From: an uncultured beta proteobacterium
GTDB taxonomy: Bacteria > Pseudomonadota > Gammaproteobacteria > Burkholderiales > Burkholderiaceae
Length of the DNA: 8,756 bases
Assembly (NCBI GenBank): GCA_903930665.1
Contig: CAIYZI010000605.1
Coordinates: 1-8,756 of the forward strand
Direction of reading: 5' to 3'
A program made the position numbers and the translations under genes. The notes beneath the pieces are model-generated. The model was not told the DNA's origin. It did not search any database and saw nothing but the letters and a program-made list of their open reading frames with translations. Of the stretch, positions 1 through 6,888 are shown piece by piece (within the stretch, counting starts at the first letter, position 1; each line of letters starts with the position of its first letter).

Positions 1-129
1 CGTAATCCCCTGTTGTTCCAGGTCCTTCCTCAACAATCGAAGCGCGCGAAAGACGCGCAATCTTACCGCAACCACTGAAATGCCAAGGTAAAAAGCGTTG
101 CTCCAGGACCTATATCGGGAATATATGAA
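1..129 (+). other. Frameshifted 5' region of the dsbC-like gene
   Basis: This stretch should encode the signal peptide and the start of the N-terminal dimerisation domain of the DsbC-like protein, but no single frame does so. The downstream frame is open only back to a TGA at 76-78. From 79 it reads sensibly as N-A-K-V-K-S-V-A-P-G-P-I-S-G-I-Y-E-V into the conserved region. Frame 2 is open from the window edge to a TAA at 89-91 and ends in T-T-E-M-P-R. Frame 3 is open from 6 to beyond 86 and ends L-P-Q-P-L-K-C-Q. Either could join the main frame by a one-base change at the GG of 87-88. A family-sized signal peptide plus mature N-terminus would need slightly more DNA than is present, so the true start probably lies just outside the window. 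Sequencing error or real gene decay are both possible. Confidence 0.55.
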
Positions 130-678
130 GTGATTGTCGGCAATGAAATTTTTTACACCGATAAAAATAGCAAATATTTAATTCAGGGTGAAATCATTGA
201 TTTGGATACCGGTAAAAATATTACCGAACAAAGACAAACTGACTTAAATCGCATTAAGTGGTCAGATTTGCCACAAGCCAACGCCATCAAAACAGTTCGC
301 GGCAATGGCAGCCGTCAACTTGCTATATTTTCAGACCCCAATTGTGGCTACTGTAAGCGCCTCGAAAAATCCTTGCAGCAATTGGACAACGTCACCCTCT
401 ACACCTACCTCATTCCAATTCTGTCGCCCGATTCAACACAAAAAGCCAAGCAAATTTGGTGCTCATCAGATCCCTATAAGTCATATATAGATTGGATGGT
501 TAACGGTATTGCCCCAGGCGGAAAAGGCGACTGCGCTACTCCTCTTGATAAAAATCTCGCTCTCGCGAAGACTTATGGCATCACTGGTACACCAACGCTC
601 TTCTTTACGGATGGCAGTCGCTTCCCAGGGGCAGTGCAAATTACTGACATTGAAAAGAAATTTAACGCCCTTAAGTAA
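79..678 (+). CDS. dsbC: DsbC-type thiol:disulfide interchange protein (5' incomplete)
   Basis: Periplasmic protein-disulfide isomerase that reshuffles wrong disulfides in secreted proteins; in the family it works as a V-shaped dimer kept reduced by DsbD. Counting from the GTG at 130, the N-terminal part (E-V-I-V-G-N-E-I-F-Y-T-D, then Y-L-I-Q-G) matches the DsbC dimerisation domain. The thioredoxin fold follows with the active site C-G-Y-C at residues 72-75 and the cis-proline loop T-G-T-P at 152-155. Two further cysteines (111 and 135) sit where the family has its structural disulfide. The GTG at 130 is an unlikely start: it encodes the V of a conserved strand and has no Shine-Dalgarno. The frame is open back to 79, and the signal peptide must lie in the disturbed region upstream. 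The M61 peptidase gene follows after 16 bases. DsbC is favoured over DsbG because of the CGYC site. Confidence 0.9.
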   Translation, partial: NAKVKSVAPGPISGIYEVIVGNEIFYTDKNSKYLIQGEIIDLDTGKNITEQRQTDLNRIKWSDLPQANAIKTVRGNGSRQLAIFSDPNCGYCKRLEKSLQQLDNVTLYTYLIPILSPDSTQKAKQIWCSSDPYKSYIDWMVNGIAPGGKGDCATPLDKNLALAKTYGITGTPTLFFTDGSRFPGAVQITDIEKKFNALK

Positions 679-694
679 GTCATCAATTACCCAT

Positions 695-2479
695 ATGAAC
701 GATCACAATAATCTCGATATGCCTGCTATTCAATATACCGTTTGGCCTTCCGATCTTCATGGTCATCGTTTTCAAGTCAAGCTACGCATTCAAAACCCCC
801 ATCCAACCGGTCAGATTTTGAAAATGCCCGCCTGGATTCCGGGAAGCTATTTGATTCGGGATTTCAGTAAAAATATTGAATCCATTTCGGCCTATACCGA
901 AAGCAATCAAAATCAGAAATTGGATTTAGAAAGAATCGATAACGATCAGTGGCAACTACCGATAGTGGCTGAACCCGTTATTGTTCTCACTACAGTCTAT
1001 GCATTTGATTCTTCAGTACGCGCTGCATATTTAGATAGCGAAAGAGCATTTTTCAACGCGAGTAGTTTGTGTATTGGGGTCAAGGGCCAAGAGTATTTGC
1101 CGTGCGCCTTGGCTCTTGTTGCACCTGAATTCGCATCAACGGATTATTGGCAGGTTGAGACGACCTTAAGAAATGCTAAAACCGATGCGAGAGGTTTTGG
1201 GTATTACCTTGCCAAGAATTACGATGACCTATTGGATCATCCAGTAGCCATGGGTGAATTTCAAATGATTCAATGGGAATCCAATGGTGTGCCTCATAAA
1301 ATGGCGATCCAAGGATGCATTCACGAAGTAGACGCTATGCGCCTTGCTTCCGACTTACAAGCTATTTGCAACTCCACCATTGATCTTTTTGAACCCGAGA
1401 AAAAACAAGCGCCGTTTCAGAGTTATCTCTTTTTGGTAAATGCGGTGATGGCTGGATATGGTGGACTAGAACATCGTGATAGCACCGCCTTACTTTGTCG
1501 CCGTGATCAAATTCCCCAAAAAGATATTCCGCTGGACGAGGCTAGCTACCGAGAGTTTTTAGGACTCTGTAGTCACGAATATTTCCATGCATGGCTTGTA
1601 AAGCGCATTCAACCTAAAGCTTTCCAACCCTATCAATTGGACTGCCGAAATTTAACACGCCTACTTTGGCTATTTGAAGGCTTCACAAGCTATTACGATG
1701 ATTTGCAACTATTACGCAGCAAGCGCATCGATCTCAAAACCTACCTACAGTTGGTAATGGACAATTGGAATAGCATTTTGAGAGGGCCGGGGAGAAATCA
1801 GCAAAGTTTGGCAGACAGATCCTTTGACGCCTGGATAAAGTATTACCAGGCAGATGAAAACACCCCCAATGCCGTAGTGAGTTATTACGGCAAGGGAGCG
1901 CTTTTAGCCTTGGGGCTTGATCTTAAGATTCGCCAATTTACCAATCATGGCAAATCACTTGACGACTTAATGCGTCTCGTTTGGCAAAAGCATGGGGTTA
2001 CTTTAGAGGGCATTGAAGAGAGCGGTCTAGATGCCCTTATCTTGAGCCTTCTAGGAAATGGTTTCAGCAAAACCTGGAATACATTCAAGTCCCTCTATAT
2101 TTTTGGAGTAGAAGATATTCCCCTTCAAAAATGGTTTGATCCCCAATTTATTACTGTGGAGCAAAAAAGTCATTCTAAGATTGAGCGGATCAAGCTCCAA
2201 TTTGGCATGCGTCATACTGAGATGAATGGCTGGTTTAAAGTCACTCATGTATTAAATGGTGGCGCTGCCCAAGAAGCGGGGCTAGCTGCTGGAGATTTAC
2301 TTGCCAGCATTAATGGAGAACGCATTACTTCGGCAAGATGGGACAAAGTTTTAGGAGGCCTCACAGAGGGGCAGCCATTGAACTTGTGTTTCTACAGAGA
2401 CGATTTGGAGCATGAGCGTATTGCCATCTTAAAACCCTCCCAGACACCCATCCAATATCAACTGACGCCAAAGCATTGA
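695..2479 (+). CDS. Family M61 zinc metallopeptidase with C-terminal PDZ domain
   Basis: Predicted zinc aminopeptidase of the M61 (glycyl aminopeptidase-like) family, 594 residues, close to the family's usual size. The N-terminal beta domain carries the family signature W-I-P-G-S-Y at residues 47-52, followed by L-I-R-D-F. The substrate-binding G-G-L-E-H is at 256-260. The zinc motif H-E-Y-F-H is at 294-298, with the third ligand glutamate in L-F-E-G-F (E328). A PDZ domain occupies about 505-585 (G-G-A-A...A-G-L-A-A-G-D). No signal peptide is visible, so a cytoplasmic location is likely. The frame stays open upstream into dsbC, but residues coded there look unlike the family. ATG 695, 16 bases after the dsbC stop, is the first sensible start, and ATG 719 (M-P-A-I-Q-Y) is an alternative; neither has a clear Shine-Dalgarno. 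The stop overlaps the ung start by four bases. The natural substrate cannot be told from sequence. Confidence 0.93.
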   Translation: MNDHNNLDMPAIQYTVWPSDLHGHRFQVKLRIQNPHPTGQILKMPAWIPGSYLIRDFSKNIESISAYTESNQNQKLDLERIDNDQWQLPIVAEPVIVLTTVYAFDSSVRAAYLDSERAFFNASSLCIGVKGQEYLPCALALVAPEFASTDYWQVETTLRNAKTDARGFGYYLAKNYDDLLDHPVAMGEFQMIQWESNGVPHKMAIQGCIHEVDAMRLASDLQAICNSTIDLFEPEKKQAPFQSYLFLVNAVMAGYGGLEHRDSTALLCRRDQIPQKDIPLDEASYREFLGLCSHEYFHAWLVKRIQPKAFQPYQLDCRNLTRLLWLFEGFTSYYDDLQLLRSKRIDLKTYLQLVMDNWNSILRGPGRNQQSLADRSFDAWIKYYQADENTPNAVVSYYGKGALLALGLDLKIRQFTNHGKSLDDLMRLVWQKHGVTLEGIEESGLDALILSLLGNGFSKTWNTFKSLYIFGVEDIPLQKWFDPQFITVEQKSHSKIERIKLQFGMRHTEMNGWFKVTHVLNGGAAQEAGLAAGDLLASINGERITSARWDKVLGGLTEGQPLNLCFYRDDLEHERIAILKPSQTPIQYQLTPKH

Positions 2480-3246
2480 GTCACCTATTCTCTAAAGACG
2501 ATATTCCTATTGATTGGCGCGAGCTATTGGGGGATTATTTTGAGTCTGCCGAGTGGATCCAATTAAAAACGCATCTCCAGGAAGAGTTAGAGCGTAATCC
2601 CACCGGCATTCGACCTGAGCCTCAGAATTTTTTCAAAGCACTAGAACTTACGCCTTTGCATAAAGTACGTGTAGTCATATTAGGCCAAGACCCTTATCAC
2701 TCACCGGGTCTTGCTCAAGGATTGGCATTTTCTATTCCCGCCACTATTCCAACCAACTCTAGAGAATTCCCAAGCTCTCTGCGCAATATCAGCAAAGCTC
2801 TGGCACTTGAAGGTTTTGGTAATTTAGCTCATGGAGATTTGCACGATTGGGCCAAACAAGGGGTGCTTCTACTCAATACTGCGTTAAGCGTCAAAATTGG
2901 CCAAGCAGGTAGTCATGCCAATTTGGGCTGGAGTTCGCTAATTAATAGACTGATTGGGAATTTGGCCCAACAAAAACCTCACTTAGTTTGGCTGCTCTGG
3001 GGTGGACATGCCCAATCCAAACTTCCTTTGATTGAGGCAGGCAAAGACCCATTGATTTTGAAGTCCTCCCACCCTTCTGGCTTGGGTGTGTATAAAACCA
3101 GTCAGCCTTTCTTGGAACCTGGGGCAAAAGCAAGCTGTGGACACTTCACCAAGACCAATGATTGGCTAAAGCAGCACTATTTAGAACCTATTGTTTGGGT
3201 TTCAAGTAAACAGCCCCGCCCTGGGCAATCAGCCTTATTTGATTGA
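2476..3246 (+). CDS. ung: Uracil-DNA glycosylase (family 1)
   Basis: Removes uracil from DNA, starting base excision repair of deaminated cytosine or misincorporated dUMP. The water-activating motif G-Q-D-P-Y-H is at residues 70-75 (catalytic D72). G-L-A-F-S (82-86) supplies the uracil-stacking phenylalanine, L-L-L-N (131-134) the uracil-reading asparagine, and H-P-S-G-L (199-203) the catalytic histidine and intercalating leucine. At 256 residues it is longer than E. coli Ung (229). By hand comparison about five extra residues lie before the P-S-S-L loop and about nine between H-P-S and the conserved H-F. The start is TTG at 2476, sharing four bases with the M61 stop (TTGA). No ATG follows nearby in frame, and the segment after it (D-I-P-I-D-W) looks like genuine Ung N-terminus. 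No strong Shine-Dalgarno precedes it, so translational coupling to the M61 gene is likely. The 3' end overlaps the opposing membrane-protein gene by 12 bases. Confidence 0.95.
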   Translation: MSHLFSKDDIPIDWRELLGDYFESAEWIQLKTHLQEELERNPTGIRPEPQNFFKALELTPLHKVRVVILGQDPYHSPGLAQGLAFSIPATIPTNSREFPSSLRNISKALALEGFGNLAHGDLHDWAKQGVLLLNTALSVKIGQAGSHANLGWSSLINRLIGNLAQQKPHLVWLLWGGHAQSKLPLIEAGKDPLILKSSHPSGLGVYKTSQPFLEPGAKASCGHFTKTNDWLKQHYLEPIVWVSSKQPRPGQSALFD

Positions 3247-3492
3247 AGCGGTATAAACACAAGTAACAGCACAGGCAGCGAAGATGGAGCTTAACCACTC
3301 AAGCATCTGACCAGATTGGAAAAATCCCAGATATTGCCCCGCATAAGAGCTAACTATTGCCGCGACCACCCCAACAATGGCAGTACTGAGTGGTTTTCGT
3401 AGGCTACCCCGTGAACCTCGATATCCCGGGTAAAAAAACCACGCGCAAGCCCCGGATAAGCCGCCAATCACCAAAAAAGCCAAAAACCCCAT
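3235..3492 (-). CDS. GlsB/YeaQ/YmgE-like small membrane protein
   Basis: A small hydrophobic protein of 85 residues (89 from the upstream ATG ending at 3504). It shows three probable membrane helices: M-G-F-L-A-F-L-V-I-G at the start, I-V-G-V-V-A-A-I-V in the middle, and a third near the C-terminus. A basic loop (Y-R-G-S-R-G-S-L-R-K) separates helices 1 and 2. The glycine-rich first helix ending in Y-P-G, followed by a basic loop, resembles the GlsB/YeaQ/YmgE (transglycosylase-associated) family. The molecular function is unknown; some members respond to stress. I prefer the ATG at 3492 because M-G-F-L-A is the family-like start and GGGGGT at 3502-3497 can pair with the anti-Shine-Dalgarno with one wobble, four bases upstream. 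ATG at 3504 has no ribosome site. The gene converges on ung, with its stop inside the ung C-terminus, and faces away from hemA. Confidence 0.72.
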   Translation of the reverse strand: MGFLAFLVIGGLSGACAWFFYPGYRGSRGSLRKPLSTAIVGVVAAIVSSYAGQYLGFFQSGQMLEWLSSIFAACAVTCVYTASIK

Positions 3493-3522
3493 TGCTACCC
3501 CCATTCATGAGCACATCAAATC

Positions 3523-3528
3523 TATAAT
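3523..3528 (+). promoter_or_regulatory. Consensus -10 element upstream of hemA
   Basis: TATAAT matches the sigma-70 -10 consensus perfectly. A start point six to eight bases downstream would fall at about 3535-3536, on the hemA ATG itself, so the mRNA could be leaderless. No good -35 is seen at 16-18 bases upstream, and no Shine-Dalgarno precedes hemA, which agrees with a leaderless reading but does not prove it. Confidence 0.4.
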
Positions 3529-3532
3529 TGCG

Positions 3533-3561
3533 ATTATGAAGTTGTTGACACTCGGCATCAA
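3533..3561 (-). promoter_or_regulatory. Putative sigma-70 promoter for the GlsB-like gene
   Basis: On the minus strand TTGATG (3561-3556) and CATAAT (3538-3533) are separated by exactly 17 bases, matching TTGACA at four and TATAAT at five of six positions. Transcription would start near 3526, leaving a leader of roughly 20-35 bases before the membrane-protein gene. The -35 lies inside the first codons of hemA. This is a by-eye consensus match only. Confidence 0.4.
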
Positions 3562-4852
3562 TCATCACACAGCGCCGGTCGCCATTCGGGAAAAAGTTGC
3601 CTTTGATCCTGAATTTCTTCAAGAAGCGTTGCACGACTTACGCCAACATCTCGTTGGCGCGAATCAGGCTGGGCTGCCAGAAGCTACTATTTTGTCAACT
3701 TGTAATCGCACCGAAGTGTATTGCGCCGCCAATGATGCTGATGCTGAAAATCTCTTGCACGAAGCGACTTTTGATTGGCTAGCGAAAACTCAACAATTAG
3801 CACCTAGCAGCCTTCAACCCCATATTTATTCCCTGCCTCAATCAGAAGCAGTGCGCCATGCCTTTAGAGTAGCATGCGGTCTTGATTCCATGGTGATTGG
3901 AGAAACCCAAATTTTGGGTCAGATGAAAGATGCGGTTCGTACTGCTAATGAGGCCGGTGTTCTTGGTACCTATCTTAATCAACTCTTTCAGAGAACCTTT
4001 TCAGTCGCAAAAGAAGTGCGTGGCTCTACAGAAATTGGGGCTCACTCGATTTCTATGGCGGCAGCATCCGTGAGACTGACTGAGCGAATCTTTGAAAAAA
4101 TCTCCGATCAGCGCGTGCTCTTTATTGGAGCTGGCGAAATGATTACCTTATGCGCCACTCACTTTGTTGCGCATAAACCCAAAAGTACAGCTATTGCAAA
4201 TCGCTCTGTTGAGCGTGGCCAACATTTGGCAGATTCTATTTCCGCGCAAGGTGTTCAAGCACAGTCACTCAAACTCTCAGAGTTGCCCAATCTCCTACAT
4301 GAGTTCGACATCATCATTTCGAGTACTGCATCATCGTTACCCATTATTGGCTTAGGCATGGTAGAAAGCGCGCTCAAACAGCGCCGCCATAAGCCGATGG
4401 TGATGATAGATTTAGCAGTTCCTCGCGATTTTGAACCAGAGATTGCACGCTTAGATGATGTTTATCTTTATACCGTAGATGATCTTGGCACCATGATTCA
4501 AACAGGAGCATCACTGCGTCAAGCCGCAGTGGGTCAAGCAGAGGTCATCATTGAGGACCGCGTGGGCAATTTTATGCACTGGATGCAAGGTCGTAAAACA
4601 GTGCCTCTCATTCAGGACATTCAACAGCAAGGTGAACACCTCCGGCAGTTGGAATTAGATCGTGCGATGAAGCGTCTGCTGCGTGGCGAAGATCCACAAG
4701 AAGTTTTAAATGCCATGGCTCAAGGCCTTACCAATAAGTTTCTCCATGGCTCATTACATGCCTTACAACATTCCAACGGTGCTGAGCGTGACGCCCTGAT
4801 TAAATTGTTGCCTAAACTATTCGCCTCGCATTCCAAGCCAGAAGACCATTAG
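3536..4852 (+). CDS. hemA: Glutamyl-tRNA reductase
   Basis: NADPH-dependent reduction of glutamyl-tRNA(Glu) to glutamate-1-semialdehyde, the first committed step of tetrapyrrole (haem) synthesis by the C5 route. The 438 residues include the catalytic domain opening L-G-I-N-H-H-T-A-P-V, the nucleophilic cysteine C56 in S-T-C-N-R-T-E, and the family block G-E-T-Q-I-L-G-Q-M (122-130). The NADPH-binding loop V-L-F-I-G-A-G-E-M is at 194-202, and a helical dimerisation domain follows at the C-terminus. Length and motifs are complete and closely resemble Burkholderia HemA as I recall it. The ATG start agrees with the family N-terminus but has no Shine-Dalgarno, and a perfect -10 hexamer ends seven bases before it. 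The stop codon abuts the prfA start codon with no gap. In many proteobacteria hemA and prfA are neighbours, as here. Confidence 0.97.
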   Translation: MKLLTLGINHHTAPVAIREKVAFDPEFLQEALHDLRQHLVGANQAGLPEATILSTCNRTEVYCAANDADAENLLHEATFDWLAKTQQLAPSSLQPHIYSLPQSEAVRHAFRVACGLDSMVIGETQILGQMKDAVRTANEAGVLGTYLNQLFQRTFSVAKEVRGSTEIGAHSISMAAASVRLTERIFEKISDQRVLFIGAGEMITLCATHFVAHKPKSTAIANRSVERGQHLADSISAQGVQAQSLKLSELPNLLHEFDIIISSTASSLPIIGLGMVESALKQRRHKPMVMIDLAVPRDFEPEIARLDDVYLYTVDDLGTMIQTGASLRQAAVGQAEVIIEDRVGNFMHWMQGRKTVPLIQDIQQQGEHLRQLELDRAMKRLLRGEDPQEVLNAMAQGLTNKFLHGSLHALQHSNGAERDALIKLLPKLFASHSKPEDH

Positions 4853-5932
4853 ATGAAGCCCAGCATGCGGGCTAAGCTAGATCACCTTGACACACGCTTA
4901 GCCGAACTCAATTCCTTATTAACTACTGAAGAAGCAACCAAGGATATGGATGTCTACCGAAAGCTCACGCGTGAGCATTCAGACATCGCAATGGTGGTTG
5001 AGCAGTTTGGCTTATATAAACAAGCAGAGGCTGATGCGCAAGCAGCGGAAGAAATGCGCAAAGATCCAGAGATGAAGGACTTTGCCGATGAAGAGCAAAA
5101 GCAAGCAATTGCCACCATGGAAGATCTCGAAGGGGTATTGCAAAAACTCTTACTCCCTAAAGATGAAAATGATGATCGCAATGTCTTCCTGGAGATACGG
5201 GCAGGAACAGGCGGGGATGAAAGCGCCCTTTTTGCAGGCGATTTATTGCGCATGTACTCCCGTTTTGCAGAACGCCAAGGCTGGAAAGTAGAAGTAGTCA
5301 GTTCTGCAGAGTCCGATTTGGGTGGCTACAAAGAGGTAGTACTTCGCCTAGTTGGTCAATCAGTCTACTCACGCCTTAAATTTGAATCTGGTGGTCATCG
5401 TGTTCAACGCGTTCCGCAAACAGAAACACAGGGGCGTATTCACACCTCTGCCTGTACTGTGGCTGTGATGCCTGAAGCAGATGAACTAGAGGCGGTCAAA
5501 ATTAATCCCGCTGAATTACGTATTGATACCTTCCGCGCCTCAGGCGCAGGTGGACAGCACATTAATAAGACGGACTCAGCGGTGCGTATTACTCACCTAC
5601 CTACCGGTACCGTAGTGGAATGTCAGGATGATCGCAGTCAGCACCGCAATAAAGAGCAGGCCATGAAAGTACTGGTCTCGCGCATTATGGATGCTCGCGA
5701 ACGTGAAAAACATCAAAAAGAGGCGCAAACTCGCAAATCGCTGGTTGGGTCTGGGGATCGCAGTGATCGCATTCGGACCTATAACTTTCCCCAGGGACGA
5801 ATTACAGATCACCGTATTAACCTCACCTTATACAAAATCGATGCGATGATGGACGGTGACATTGATGATCTTTGCAATGCGCTTGCCTCCGAACATCAAG
5901 CTGAATTACTCGCCGCTTTGGGCGATAACTAA
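4853..5932 (+). CDS. prfA: Peptide chain release factor 1
   Basis: Class I release factor that reads UAA and UAG and triggers peptide release on the ribosome. The 359 residues are full length. After the N-terminal helical domain, the codon-recognition tripeptide appears as P-Q-T at 188-190 within R-V-P-Q-T-E-T-Q-G-R, the position of the RF1 P-x-T motif, so this is RF1 and not RF2 (S-P-F). The peptidyl-hydrolysis motif G-G-Q is at 233-235 in S-G-A-G-G-Q-H-I-N-K. The C-terminal R-T-Y-N-F-P-Q-G-R block (308-316) is typical. The ATG follows the hemA stop directly, and an AGAAG stretch at the end of hemA may serve as ribosome site. prmC, encoding the enzyme that methylates the GGQ glutamine, starts nine bases after the stop, so factor and modifier are probably co-expressed. 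Confidence 0.97.
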   Translation: MKPSMRAKLDHLDTRLAELNSLLTTEEATKDMDVYRKLTREHSDIAMVVEQFGLYKQAEADAQAAEEMRKDPEMKDFADEEQKQAIATMEDLEGVLQKLLLPKDENDDRNVFLEIRAGTGGDESALFAGDLLRMYSRFAERQGWKVEVVSSAESDLGGYKEVVLRLVGQSVYSRLKFESGGHRVQRVPQTETQGRIHTSACTVAVMPEADELEAVKINPAELRIDTFRASGAGGQHINKTDSAVRITHLPTGTVVECQDDRSQHRNKEQAMKVLVSRIMDAREREKHQKEAQTRKSLVGSGDRSDRIRTYNFPQGRITDHRINLTLYKIDAMMDGDIDDLCNALASEHQAELLAALGDN

Positions 5933-5941
5933 GCCCCATCG

Positions 5942-6808
5942 ATGAGTTCTGAATCTTCTTTGCGCTCTTTATTGAGCCAAAGCTTGCTTCCATCAAATGA
6001 AGCAAAGATACTGCTAGCCCATGTACTGGAAAAGCATTACCAACTACCCCGTTCGGCCCTTCTTTCTCAGGATGACATGACACTAAACCCCTCTGCGCTA
6101 GAGGAATGGGCGTCTTTGGAAACAAGAAGAATTGACGGCGAACCTATCGCTTATCTTTTAGGTAAAAAAGGCTTTCACGGTATTGAACTTCACGTTGCCC
6201 CTGGCGTTTTAATACCGCGCCCAGAAACAGAACTTTTAGTAGACATCGCTCTTACGGAAATTCAACAAAAAATTGACCAAGACCAAGTGCGAGTGCTCGA
6301 TTTAGGGACAGGCTCTGGAGCCATAGCATTGGCTGTAGCAAACTTAGCCCATCAAGCTTTAGTCAAAGCCACTGACCTATCAAGCGATGCGCTTGTTATT
6401 GCTAATCTTAATGCGGCAGCACTCAATTTAGAAAACCGAGTGCAATTTAGCCAGGGAAGTTGGTATGAAGCTCTCTATGGCAGTGATATAAAAGAATTTG
6501 ATGTCATTTTGAGCAATCCCCCTTACATTGCTGCGCAAGATCCCCATTTAAGCCAAGGGGATTTGCGCTTTGAGCCTAATTCAGCCTTAACGGATCAATC
6601 TACCGGTCTTACCTGCCTGGAAATCATCATCTCCAAAGCAAATCAATATCTCAAACCGGGCGGCTTAATTGCTGTTGAACATGGATTTGATCAATCCAGT
6701 GCAGTCGTGCAGCTCATGAAAATCGCGGGCCTGCAAAATATTGAGGTGCACTTAGATCTTGCTGGTCATAGCCGAGTGACTTCTGGCAGAAAATCAAACC
6801 CCCAATAA
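5942..6808 (+). CDS. prmC: Release factor glutamine N5-methyltransferase
   Basis: Transfers a methyl group from S-adenosylmethionine to the side-chain nitrogen of the GGQ glutamine in release factors 1 and 2, which raises termination efficiency. The 288 residues contain an N-terminal helical substrate-binding domain, the lead-in L-I-P-R-P-E-T-E-L-L-V-D (90-101), SAM motif I D-L-G-T-G-S-G-A-I-A-L (120-130), and the catalytic N-P-P-Y at 192-195 in S-N-P-P-Y-I-A. A late block (P-G-G-L-I-A-V-E-H-G) is typical of PrmC. PrmB shares N-P-P-Y, but adjacency to prfA and the R-P-E-T-E motif favour PrmC. The ATG lies nine bases after prfA with no obvious Shine-Dalgarno, suggesting coupling to upstream translation. 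Confidence 0.95.
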   Translation: MSSESSLRSLLSQSLLPSNEAKILLAHVLEKHYQLPRSALLSQDDMTLNPSALEEWASLETRRIDGEPIAYLLGKKGFHGIELHVAPGVLIPRPETELLVDIALTEIQQKIDQDQVRVLDLGTGSGAIALAVANLAHQALVKATDLSSDALVIANLNAAALNLENRVQFSQGSWYEALYGSDIKEFDVILSNPPYIAAQDPHLSQGDLRFEPNSALTDQSTGLTCLEIIISKANQYLKPGGLIAVEHGFDQSSAVVQLMKIAGLQNIEVHLDLAGHSRVTSGRKSNPQ

Positions 6809-6820
6809 CCTTTTTTTACA

Positions 6821-6869
6821 TAAAGTCTTAAAATCAATCTACCGTAAAGTACTTAAAACGCAATCAATC
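6821..6869. repeat. Imperfect direct repeat upstream of grxD
   Basis: The prmC-grxD gap holds two related units. The first (6821-6839) begins TAAAGTCTTAAAA and ends TCAATC. The second (6845-6869) begins TAAAGTACTTAAAA and, after an extra five-base stretch, also ends TCAATC. TAAAGT recurs at 24 bases and CTTAAAA at 25 bases, close to two helical turns. It could be a duplicated regulator site or a slippage duplication in AT-rich DNA. The function is unknown. Confidence 0.45.
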
Positions 6870-6881
6870 ACTTAGCACCCT

Positions 6882-6888
6882 AGGAAAG
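6882..6888 (+). promoter_or_regulatory. Ribosome binding site of grxD
   Basis: AGGAAAG is the clearest Shine-Dalgarno in the window. Its AGGA core ends five bases before ATG 6891 and eight before ATG 6894, so the tandem ATG codons are both usable and the second has the better spacing. Confidence 0.6.

Noticed and set aside
130..132. GTG at 130 as the true dsbC start
   Set aside because: It encodes a valine in the conserved Y-E-V-I-V-G strand, has no ribosome site, and would leave no signal peptide.
509..694. Upstream extension of the M61 peptidase frame starting at ATG 509
   Set aside because: It lies inside dsbC in another frame, and its residues do not resemble the M61 N-terminus, which begins properly at about 695-719.
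4954..5253. Minus-strand open frame of 99 codons inside prfA
   Set aside because: It is a serine-rich antisense translation of the RF1 N-terminal coding region, typical of a shadow frame.
5823..6125. Minus-strand open frame of 100 codons across the prfA-prmC junction
   Set aside because: It lies antisense to two well-recognised genes, has no family resemblance and no start context, and fits a chance frame.
6809..6820. T-run after prmC as an intrinsic terminator
   Set aside because: No GC-rich inverted repeat precedes the T-run; the upstream bases form no convincing stem.
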